NCBI GenBank assembly: GCA_030549495.1
Contig: JAUIRK010000898.1
Location: forward strand, 434,001-498,000
Direction of reading: 5' to 3'
Origin: Nectonema munidae
Lineage: Eukaryota; Nematomorpha; Nectonematoida; Nectonematidae
DNA: 64,000 nucleotides
The notes under the pieces are model-generated. The model had not been told where the DNA came from and did no database searches. It saw only the letters and a program-made list of their open reading frames with translations. Shown here one piece after another: positions 55,076 to 64,000 of the stretch. The position numbers were made by a program, and so were the translations under genes. Numbering within the stretch: the stretch's first letter is position 1; every line of letters starts with the position of its first letter.

Positions 55076-55852
55076 TTTGTCAAACATTTACAGAATAAAT
55101 ATCTTATTTGAAATAATGCTTTTTTTAAATACAAACTTTTAGTAAAGTGTTTAAATGTGAAGGTTTTTATCGTAGTTTATCTGTAAGTGCGCCAACTAAT
55201 AATATTTTCAGCAGGATGAGAAATTTGCTGTATTCTTGAATTATAAGATCAATGATTTATTTCACAAATTCATCATAAATATAATTTAGCCTTTATTTTT
55301 TAACTATAAATTACTCCAAAACTTGGCTGCTTTTCAGCGTATTTGATACTCGTAATCAATCTTTGCCTAAGCCTACTTTATGAAGTTTCTATTTTGCTCA
55401 ATTATAACAATTCTTATGAGAACCACTAATCATAGATACGACTACCCTTGCTTCTTTAATCATGTCATTTTGCTTTGATCTACAAACAGAAGGTTAGATC
55501 CTGATTTTGAACACTCTAGAGCAGTTTTTTAATTTTTGGGTCTTTACTCCATTTCAAAATTATTTCTTATAGATATAAATTTTATTTTATTCGTGAAATC
55601 TAATTAAATTAAAAAACATAAAAAGATTCTACTATTTTTTAATTTTAATAAGTTTTTAAATTGATTCAAAAGAAGCAGTGTTCATTTGGTTGGAATGCCC
55701 TTGCTTTAAAACTCTAAGGTTTTGTAGGGTCTATCTTTATAAATTTTATAAAATATTTTTCGTGGTAATAATATTCACGCTTATATAACTTTTTTTAAAA
55801 TTCTATTCATTTGAATGGATGTCAATAAATTATTTATTATCAACTCTTTTAG
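55076..55852. other. upstream of SLC5A exon block, nothing recognised
   Basis: The SGLT first exon (N-terminus and first membrane segment) should lie upstream of 55853. I found no such frame here or among the transposon remains to the left. Confidence 0.35.
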
Positions 55853-55921
55853 GCTTCACTGAGCGGAAAAGAAGGCTTGAAAGGCTACTTTTTAGCTGGA
55901 AAATCAATGTTCTGGCTACCT
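55853..55921 (+). CDS. SLC5A exon a
   Basis: After CTCTTTTAG; 23 codons, [20 protein letters not shown] ending WLP, phase 0 on both sides. It corresponds to the GGYFLAGRSM.WWPVG loop before the second membrane segment. Confidence 0.9.
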
Positions 55922-58900
55922 GTACTTTTTAGATTGATTAAGTCATTAAGATTTTCATACGTTATATATCCTTTCTGGTTCGTTAACTCTTATTTTTCTA
56001 GGTTGGAGTGTCCCTTTTTTCAAGTAACATTGGAAGCGAGCACTTCATTGGATTAGCAGGTTCCGCTGCTGCCTCCGGAATAGGAATTGGCATTTTTGAA
56101 CTGAATGTAATCCTCACTCTTGCTTTGTTTCATAACTTTTCTGATTAATTTTCTTTATTTTTCCTTTTGGATTAGGCTCTATTTTTAGTGGTTATTCTTG
56201 GCTGGATCTTTGTGCCTGTCTACCTATCAGCAGAAGTACACAATACTTCATAAATTTTAATTCATTTTTTTAAATTCTCAGTTTCCTTACTTTAGATTTT
56301 TACTGTCCCTGGTTATCTTAAACTCAGATTCGGTGGAGTTCGTATTCAAGTCATCCTCGCCTTACTATCTATTTTTCTGTACATATTCACCAAAATATCG
56401 GTATGCATAAAGAATTTACAAATCATACATACATCCTCTTAATATTTTGATTAGTCTTTTCAATAGATTTCTTTCTGTCCCACAAAATGTTCTATATTTA
56501 ATTGAGCTGAGAGTATTTCTAAGTACATTTATCTAATTCAAACTTATTTTGCATCTGTAAGTCAAACTCCTAATAGTTTAAGTTGAAAATTAATCTTACA
56601 ATCACTTCAATAGCATATTACATCTGCAAAATGTAGTAGTTATTGCAATACTGACGCAGTTATTATTATCACTACAATATGAATGTTATTTTCAAATTGG
56701 ATTATGCAATGCATAATCATGTATCTACTGGTATCACTAGATCCAAAATCATAGTTCTCATCTATCTTTCTCTTTGGCTAAAGCATAATTACTGTGTTAA
56801 TGAACAGATCTTACGGGGTCCTTTCATACGTAGACACATGATATTTAAGAGCTAAACAGGATTCCAAAGAACACCTTTTGGATAAAAACCCCTTAATTAA
56901 TACCCATATCGATAAAAACGGCTATAAAATTTACTTGAAGCGAGGATTTTGAAGAAGTCTCTTATGAAAAAATACACTTATTCCATTTATTACCATCATA
57001 AATACCCCTTTACTCTTCAATACCGTCAGCAGACTATATCGTTCTATTATAATCCCCTTAATGATTCATATCCGTTAAATGATTGATATACTTTCTATGG
57101 TCCATATTCATTAAAGAATACAGATTTAAGGATCGATCCCCTGCATCTGAGAGGTCGCCTTTTCAATCTCACTGTCCACTAATCCTAAAATGTGAATTAT
57201 TGTGGACCACTTTTCTTTGAAATTAATAAACATTTCATTATCTTACTAAACCTATAAAAATATGCGATATTTAGGGCTAAACAAATAATTACTTAAAATA
57301 ACTTAGCTAAATAAAAAATGGCATAAAATTTTAATTTATTAAAAAAATACAATCTCATTTAAGGATTCTTTTCAGGCAGGTGAATTTTTTCCGCGGGTTA
57401 TCGATTTGTCCTCTGAATGTTCCTTCTATGATCTCTTTTTGCAAAAAGGCGAAGTTACTCATTTTGAAATTTGTTATTATTTAAATAGATAAAAACTTGC
57501 TTATAGTTTAGATAGTCAATCAGACCCAGCAGAAAAATTAGAATTAAGACAATATGTGCTTAAAAATTAAGAATTGTGTTCTATAATAAAAGCCTTTTAT
57601 TTTAACGTTTATGAAAGTCATTTTATGCGATACTCCAAGTAATTAATTTTTTATATACCATATTTAAATTTGAGGGAGAATTAGTATATATTTTAAAAAT
57701 AACTTTATCTATTGCAGTAGTGAGTTGAGTTGTGCAATATCATTCTTTCAAATTAAAGGTTTCTAGATTTCATGGCATGGCGAATTTTTTTGTTGAATTT
57801 TATCAAGTCGACAAAATATTTTTGCTAAATCTATCCAATTATGGAAATAAGAAGTTTTAATTTAATACTATAAATTTTTCATGTGTGGGTTGTATAATTT
57901 TAAAGTCCATAAAATAAGCTCAAATTTGGTCTGTTTCATGCTAAAATTCGTTAAGAAATGCAAAAATTATAAGCATCATAGGAATTGGCTTAAATTTACT
58001 CTCTAAATACTGAATACACAGCAAAAAAATGCGTACTAGAGGTGTGGTGACGCTTATACAACATAAAGGTAGATAGATGCGTTGTTCAGTTCGGCGTGTA
58101 TATATTATCTTTTTTTGCATAAATAAAATATGGATCATGGGTGTAATGTAATCAGTAAGACAATCTGTTGCTTATTATTGAATTTCTATGTAGTAAGTAG
58201 CGCGCATAAATCAATACCCTGTGAAATGATCAGTGCACAGTCAACAAACTATAATTTATATGCATAGATATAGAACCTTGCTATATGATTATATCATTCG
58301 TACATTAACGAAATGAAACGATTCTTTCTCGTTAATAAATTTTCAACGTGATATGATGAAATGAGTAAAAAGTCATGAACTCTGTAAAGTCGTATGATAA
58401 GTGAATTTAAAATAATTTAATTTCAAGTGCTTTTAAAAATAGTAAATTTTTTTTGAAAAAAAACGTTATCTATTAATCCGATTTAAGTTATTTTATCTTA
58501 ACAGCTATACGTTCAATCTCATTCCTTTTATTACTTACATCTTAACTTTCGTATTTACGAAAACAATGAAAGGGTTTGACTTAAATTGGGTATAATTTTT
58601 ATCTAAAATGATCCTTTATTTTTAATTAGGCTGACTTGTTTTCTGGTGCGCTTTTTCTGGAATTGACGTTCAACCTAAATTTATACTTGTCTGTGGGCGT
58701 TTTATTAATAATTGCTGGTTTTTTAACTATCATAGGTACGATCGCTTAGAATTTCATTGGTCATTTCTTTCACTTGTTCATTCTTCATGAATTTAGGTGG
58801 TGTCAGAGCGGTGATGTATTCAGATACTCTTCAAACCTTCCTCCTTGTAACTGGAGCATCTCTTTTATCGTATTTAAGTAACATTTTTGTGATTAGTCCA

Positions 58901-61900
58901 GTTTATTTTCCTTTTAATTTTTTTGAAAGTTCGAAAAACAATGTAAAATAGTAAATCAGATCAAAAAGTCTTTTCATGCTTATTCTTTTTCCTAAAAAAA
59001 AAGGAGGGCGTGAGTAAGGTTGGTTAGATACTGGATTTCGGTAACTCAAGGTATTGGGTTCGATCCCGCATTAAGGCTACTTTTCTCATAGTTCGATACA
59101 AGCGGCGCAAGTGTGCCTTCTCGATGTAAACACTCCATGGTAACTTTACCTTTTAACTGGACGGTTTAGGAAAAATATAAATCAACATAGATTTAGGAAA
59201 GTTTTAGAAAATAATACAGTACTAGTTTAATTGTAATGTTGACAATATTGTTTGTAAAATCATAGGTAGTAAACTTTACAATTTTTTAAGAATAGTATAA
59301 CGATTTGTGAGAAATTTCATGCTGATATACGTCATTCATATGGGGTATCTCAATAATTTAAGTCCTAGATTTCTAGAATATATAAGTTATTAATAATTTC
59401 CTTTTGAGTATTGCTTCTTCTCCACCCAAACAATTCTTGAATTTTTTATCCATATTTTTGAGTTACTTTATTTTTTCATATCATTTATAACCTCTTTAAT
59501 CAAAGTATTTTAGCAGAATATTTCAATATTGATAACCATAATAAATGTTGTTCAAACTTGTCTTTTTTTAACTTTCATACTTAAATTTTCTAATAAAATT
59601 AAAATTAAAAAAAAGTGGCTTCAAAAAAAGTTCATTTTTTGTTTAATTTAAGAGATTTTTATCTGATTTTAGTTTAAGCTAATATATTTGTACATTCTGA
59701 CGTCATCGCGAGAAGACGTTGGTCCCCTATTTTTCCAGCAAAATTACTTAGTGTATTGCATTGACCCGAAAGGACTCGTAGAAAAGTTTGGTATGCGTTA
59801 TAACAATGAAAAATCGAGAATCTTTATTGATTCATCTAAAAGAAGTCTTAAAGCCGTTCTTTTGCTAAGTATGCTTCAATTCCTGTGGGCTACTCGGTAA
59901 TTATCGAAGAGTTCTATGAAAATTTGGTCGTTCTTTTAGACAGGATCAATTGTAAAAATCACAACTGGGTGGTTTGAAGATTGTATGTACGTTTCGGAGG
60001 CATTGGACTCAAGAACGTTGGCCTAGTAGGGATTCATTTACACCAGTGACAAATAACATCTTGCGAGTGAGTTTGGTGGATCCTAAAAAGATTCTACTGC
60101 CACCACTGCACATCTAATTGGAGCTTATGAAACAGTTTGAAAATGCTTTGCCACTGGAACGAAAAGGTTTCGCTTATTTGTGCGGAAAGCTTCCTGGTCT
60201 CTCGCGCGCCAAGATTAAAGGTAGTATTTGTTGCTTCGGACATAATAAAGCTCATGAAGCATAAAAACTTCAAAAGCTGTATTGGTGAGGTTGAAAAGAA
60301 TACTTGGATCAGCTTCAAGAATGTGATCAAAAACTTTTTGGGCTATCACAAGAGTACAGACAAAGAAATCGTAGGAAGAATGCTAGAAAATTTCAATGCT
60401 TTTGGATGCAACATGAGTCTGACCATTTCCCAGAAAATTTAGATGTGAGCGAAGGACAGGGGGAAAGGTTCCACCAGGACATAAAGGAGATGAAAAGAAG
60501 GTACCAAGGAAGGTTGAAAGTATGTTAGCGGTTTACTGCTGGATGTTTCACCGAGAGACTTCACAAAATGTCTAGAAACGCCAAGGTTGCAAACCTAGTT
60601 TTAGAAGAAGAATATATTTTAATTTATTTTATTCCTTTTGTAAATATTCAATTTATTTTATAACAGTTTGAGTTATACTTCTTTCATTCACATTATAACT
60701 TAAAACACGTTGTGTAAAATACACATTACATATTTAAAACAATTCTAGGAAAGTCTAATTTTGCAGGCGCGTGTATTATTATTATTTAAACCTATCTATT
60801 TTTTCCTAAATGATTATTTATAAATGAAAATGTTCTATATTTCTTGTTTTCCCATCAAAGAATTTAATAGTATCTGAAAGAAAGATTATTATAGACTCAT
60901 CTTAGGTCCACACGGCAGCGTCACTAGACTCTAAGTACAGAGCGGAAGGGGGGGGGGGCAATCTTAATGGGGTCTGGACTATAAGAAAGTGTATTAAGAT
61001 CCCCCCCCCCCCCCCTATTCACTGTCCTGTGTCGACATAAAGGTAAATACTGTTTGTATAATGGTAATTGTTTGACTATTAATAGAATTAATTGTAAGAA
61101 ATTATACTTTGCATTTAATAGGTTTTAAAGCTGTTGGAGGTTATCAAGGTCTTTTTGACAAATACATTTTTGCCTTTGCAAATACAACGAACATAAGCGA
61201 CTGCAAAAAACCACCGCCCTACTCTTACAAACTGATTCGCCCTTTGCACTCAGACTTGCCATGGACAGGAACGCTGATTGGGCTTACAATCACATCACTT
61301 TGGTATTGGTGCTTTGATCAGGTTTCATTACTTACCTCTTTCTCTTATTCAACCCTCTACCTTTTGTATCCTATCACTTTGTTGTAGGTTGTTTTTAAAG
61401 ATTACATGAATCGAATTTTAATTGAAGAGAAATTGTGGATGAGCAAAATTGCGACACTTTTGACTTATCAAATGAATAACGATTGAAGAATCAAGATATT
61501 GAAATAATGTAAAGGAAATGTTGCTGAGAAGGCATGAATAAAACTTTATAGATTCTGAGTTTTACTTTGATACGATTACTAATACGTTAAGGAAGCATAA
61601 ATCATACGAAGATATAGGCAAGTTATTTAACATCAAAACAATAGAGGATAAGTGCAATCTTTGTGTGCATAAGCTGCGCATGCTCAATATTATCAATAAG
61701 AGTTGTGCTTACAAATTTATTTCTCGTCAAACTAAGCTTGCATCAATTTATCTACTTCCCAAAACTCACAATGACTTCAATAACGTTACATTTAGAGGCA
61801 TTTGTAACAGTATTGATTGTCACACAGAAAAACTTTCCTGGTTGATTAATATTTTCAACATACCTGATGATTACCTATGTTATAAGTTATATTTCTAACT

Positions 61901-64000
61901 CTCTTACTTTTAGGAATCTTAAACGATTTATCAACAAATCTAATAGAGTACGATTTAGTGAGTCTTGGCATTACTAATCTTTATAACACCAAATAACTTC
62001 ATTGAGCACTTGATACGCATAATTTGATATGACATAACAATGTCCTTCTTTTATAAGGATCGATGTTACTTACAAAACTTTGCCTTACCCATGGGTGCTA
62101 GAATTTCTCCATTCATTGCTATTTCGTACTTTAATACTTTGGAGAAGCATTCTTCACTTTAAAATTGATCTACCTATTTGACTCAGATACATCGACGATT
62201 GTTTTACTCTTTTCCATAAAAATAGAGATATTGATTCTTTTGTTGATTATCTCATTTCACTTGATTGTAATATTTGATAAATATTTAGATTTGAAATGAG
62301 CCTATCTTTCTTGGATATTTTTTTAACGTTGATGTTCTGAAATTAAATGTAATATTTGTCAACATTCTTTTATTGGTGAAACAAGTCGACCTGTAATCTT
62401 CTGATCACTTAGGATCTTGACAAAGCTCCGTAGACATTATATTATATATGGCTCTGTGCTTTCGAAGATACTTATATTTAATTGTAAGGTTTTTAATTGC
62501 CAAATTTAGTTAACTTTTGATCATTGAAATTTCACAAAATTTAGATTATGTTCCTTATATATGTAAAACAACATTGTGTAAAATTTCAAGACATTTCTCT
62601 AAATATTTCTTATAGCACCTCATGGGTAAAAACCACATCAGTATATATGTGTTTATAATTATATATATATCTTCCAAAACCTCAAGACGTTGGACACGGT
62701 AGACAACCCCCCCCCTCCCCCCATTACCTATATTTTAGATTGATATATTTTATCAAAATATTTTTACATTACTATAATAACTTGAATAGCTCAATAACAA
62801 TCAGATATATTTGTACTTTATTTTATATTCATGACTCGTGGTTAAATTTAATTTGATTAATGGATTGCCGTTTAAATCCTGTTGGAACAAGCATATGAGA
62901 ATAGATCAATCCAAATCTAATTAGGAATATATTAGTTTTTCATTACGAAAATTAATCTTTCCTAAACCCTTAAAAATAAAATTTCTTGACTACTCTCACT
63001 AAATCTACTGATTAAATATTCAGAAATCAGTGTATTTATTACACATAGTGTATAGTTTCTATCTATATATAAATAGAATAAGAATACGAATTAACGCTGA
63101 GAAAAAAGTTGTCTCGTATACTTCAGTTTCATTCTTTTCTATTTTACAAATGGCAGAATATTTTATGATCTGTTTTGAATAATGATTTAACAAAGATATT
63201 AGTATTTTGTCGAATTTCTTGAAAGATATGTTTCCCAAATATTTTTTCGAACAAGTTATTTGCAAAGCAATTTTGTTTCGCAAGTAGATCCTCCATAATG
63301 AAAATTTGGATAGTATTGTATGTATTAATCAGTTTTTACTTTATTTTATCAATCCTTAATGAATTCAAAATGATTGTAAATTTATTTTCAAAAGTAATTT
63401 AATATTTTCATCACATTATAAACAAGAAACTTAGCCCGAATTTCTTTTTTTCTCTTTAAAAAGGCAGGCGATACCACTTTTCTTTCTAGCTTATAAAACT
63501 TGCAACAAAATGATAAACATTTTTAAGAGTCTCCTTGCTCAGACTAGGTATGGTAAGGAAGTTATTTACTGTAACTTCAGGAAATGCATCAATTTTGAAG
63601 AAGCATTTTGCTCTAGAAATAAGTACAATCCTACCCTCTGTAACAGTAAATGTATAACGCGTATGCATTTTATAAATATGCACAACCTAGCGAAATAGTC
63701 AAAAAAAAAATTGCATCAATCTTAAAAACAAAAAATATAGGTAAAGATTTGATGAATTTCATCCTCCTAAATGATTTATATTTTGTGTTAAGGTGATTGT
63801 TCAAAAGACGCTAAGTGCTAAAAACATCAATCATGCTCAAGGTGGTTGCTTATTGGTTGGAATTTTGAAATTATTGCCTCTTTTCCTTATTGTATTTCCT
63901 GGCATGGCATCCCGCATTCTCTTTCCAAGTAATTCTTTATTTTTTCTTGAAATCCTGCAACATTTAGAAAGACTCCCTTGGGATGTCAAAATCACACCTA
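55853..64000 (+). CDS. sodium/solute symporter, SLC5A (SGLT) family, partial
   Basis: This plasma-membrane protein would couple Na+ entry to uptake of a sugar or similar solute. Exons: 55853-55921, 56002-56106, 56176-56235, 56296-56400, 58630-58735, 58797-58877, 61122-61321 and 63793-63928, all GT-AG and phase-consistent (287 residues). Family motifs in order: [115 protein letters not shown] and [16 protein letters not shown]. The histidine and asparagine of SNIGS.HF, the glutamate of FELN, the Tyr-Trp pair and the lysine of ILKLLP, all used for sugar in human SGLT1, are kept. SNIGSE has Glu where SGLT1 has Gly. The first exon is missing and the gene continues past the window. The exact subfamily (SGLT1/2/4/5-like) cannot be fixed. 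Confidence 0.93.
56002..56106 (+). CDS. SLC5A exon b
   Basis: 35 codons, phase 0: [20 protein letters not shown], then [15 protein letters not shown]. Holds the SNIGS.HF sugar/sodium region. Confidence 0.95.
56176..56235 (+). CDS. SLC5A exon c
   Basis: Exactly 20 codons, phase 0: [20 protein letters not shown], a membrane segment. Confidence 0.93.
56296..56400 (+). CDS. SLC5A exon d
   Basis: 35 codons, phase 0: [19 protein letters not shown] followed by a hydrophobic segment ending FTKIS. Confidence 0.95.
56401..58629 (+). other. SLC5A intron between exons d and e
   Basis: 2.2 kb, A/T-rich, without any mobile element or coding block that I recognise. Confidence 0.5.
58630..58735 (+). CDS. 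SLC5A exon e
   Basis: After TTTTTAATTAG; encodes [20 protein letters not shown] and a membrane segment ending FLTII, then splits a glycine codon (phase 1). Confidence 0.93.
58797..58877 (+). CDS. SLC5A exon f
   Basis: Completes the glycine and encodes [20 protein letters not shown]; ends phase 1. Human SGLT1 reads GGLAAVIYTDTLQT here. Confidence 0.93.
59002..59135 (+). repeat. tRNA-derived SINE family A, copy 2
   Basis: A tRNA-like head with GAGTAAGGTTGGTTAGATAC and box B GGTTCGATCCC at 59057-59067. The body (CATAGTTCGATACAAGCGGC, GCAAGTGTGCCTTCTCGATG) is shared with 19430-19562. Same strand as SLC5A, inside its intron between exons f and g. Confidence 0.82.
59690..60620 (+). mobile_element. 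arthropod repeat-protein gene of unknown class ([14 protein letters not shown] family), broken
   Basis: The plus strand, over several frames, encodes [50 protein letters not shown], a [12 protein letters not shown] block, [48 protein letters not shown] and YCWM. I recall this protein as a widespread uncharacterised family in arthropod genomes, present in many copies, hence probably of mobile-element origin; its class is not known to me. The middle (the conserved HSVHLKE...CFLC part) is missing and frames change, so the copy is dead. It lies in the same SLC5A intron as the SINE. Confidence 0.75.
60948..61015. repeat. hairpin with G11/C15 arms
   Basis: Eleven G (60948-60958) then CA and ATCTTAAT are mirrored by ATTAAGAT and fifteen C (61001-61015) around a loop of about 24 nt. 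It lies about 100 bp before SLC5A exon g. It could be the collapsed ends of a G-tract MITE such as that at 9333. Confidence 0.8.
61122..61321 (+). CDS. SLC5A exon g
   Basis: 200 nt completing a serine codon; encodes [18 protein letters not shown], an extracellular loop, [20 protein letters not shown] and FDQ, phase 0 at its end. The loop has an NTT glycosylation site, as is common in this family. Confidence 0.95.
61430..62475 (+). mobile_element. Penelope-like retroelement (RT and GIY-YIG), broken
   Basis: The plus strand shows [20 protein letters not shown] (the IYGLPKIHK block of Penelope-type RTs), [20 protein letters not shown], a catalytic [13 protein letters not shown] segment near 62180-62220, an EPIFL.YFFNVD tail, and [16 protein letters not shown] near 62350-62390, which fits the GIY-YIG endonuclease start. 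Domain order is as in Penelope-like elements. Many disruptions; a relic in the intron between SLC5A exons g and h. Confidence 0.78.
62476..63792 (+). other. rest of SLC5A intron between exons g and h
   Basis: A/T-rich with a C-rich run near 62707-62722. Open frames at 63059-63283 (minus) and around 63490-63700 (both strands) carry no family signature. Confidence 0.4.
63793..63928 (+). CDS. SLC5A exon h
   Basis: Starts [20 protein letters not shown] and ends [10 protein letters not shown], phase 1, with donor GTAATT. It carries the lysine equivalent to SGLT1 K321 in GILKLLP. Confidence 0.94.
63968..64000 (+). CDS. possible start of the next SLC5A exon
   Basis: After ACATTTAG, the phase left by exon h gives [11 protein letters not shown] before the window ends. 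A D..G(C) pattern follows RIL.P in SGLTs, so this is plausible but too short to be sure. Confidence 0.25.

Noticed and set aside
59002-59135. tRNA gene
   Set aside because: Same reason: tRNA-like head with a repeated SINE body.
63059-63700. Short genes on both strands in the last SLC5A intron
   Set aside because: Overlapping open frames on both strands with no family signature; expected by chance in such sequence.

Overview
The window is nuclear DNA from an invertebrate animal. It is strongly A/T-rich, its genes are split by GT-AG introns, and it is dense with mobile-element remains. No prokaryotic, plasmid or organellar features are visible. An arthropod, possibly a crustacean, fits best: one repeat family (the [14 protein letters not shown] protein) is one I associate with arthropod genomes, and it sits beside many hAT, MULE, piggyBac-like and non-LTR elements. 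The species cannot be fixed from sequence alone.

Three host genes can be read. (1) A compact, apparently complete HMMR/RHAMM-like gene on the plus strand (17596-19138): eight exons in consistent phase, 380 residues, about half the vertebrate length, with the conserved family N- and C-termini. (2) PAICS, the bifunctional purine-synthesis enzyme (AIR carboxylase plus SAICAR synthetase), on the minus strand (48311-31455). Seven exons are certain and one start exon is probable; they join in frame to 431 residues across about 17 kb because the introns are full of transposons. (3) A sodium/solute symporter of the SLC5A (SGLT) family on the plus strand (55853 to beyond 64000): eight exons cover the family's second to roughly seventh membrane segments. 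Its first exon is not recognised and its 3' part runs off the window. A possible orphan exon lies at 48610-48836 on the minus strand.

Layout: 1-7.4 kb is a graveyard of non-LTR retrotransposons, all on the minus strand, with an A/T desert and an inverted SINE pair inside. 9.3-13.2 kb holds a hAT MITE, a 2-kb repeat built from units of about 115-145 bp, a hAT transposase fragment and a second hAT MITE. 13.2-16.9 kb has little recognisable. 16.9-19.2 kb holds a Mutator-like MITE directly in front of HMMR. 19.4-22.3 kb has a SINE, a TTAA-flanked MITE and unassigned DNA. 22.3-25.6 kb is a nearly whole but broken hAT element with a pogo-like MITE nested in it. 25.8-33.6 kb is the inverted partner of the 10-12 kb repeat, plus duplicated decayed repeats. 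31.5-48.3 kb is PAICS with intronic LINE, hAT, SINE and MITE pieces. 49.5-54.9 kb is a cluster of hAT and MULE remains. 55.8-64 kb is SLC5A, with a SINE, an arthropod repeat protein and a Penelope-like element in its introns.

The three genes do not form a pathway. HMMR serves the mitotic spindle, PAICS makes purines and SLC5A is a plasma-membrane transporter. The most informative observations are exact insertion signatures: 9-bp and 8-bp target duplications and TTAA sites. These let several MITEs be assigned to superfamilies and matched to a likely partner transposase in the same window.
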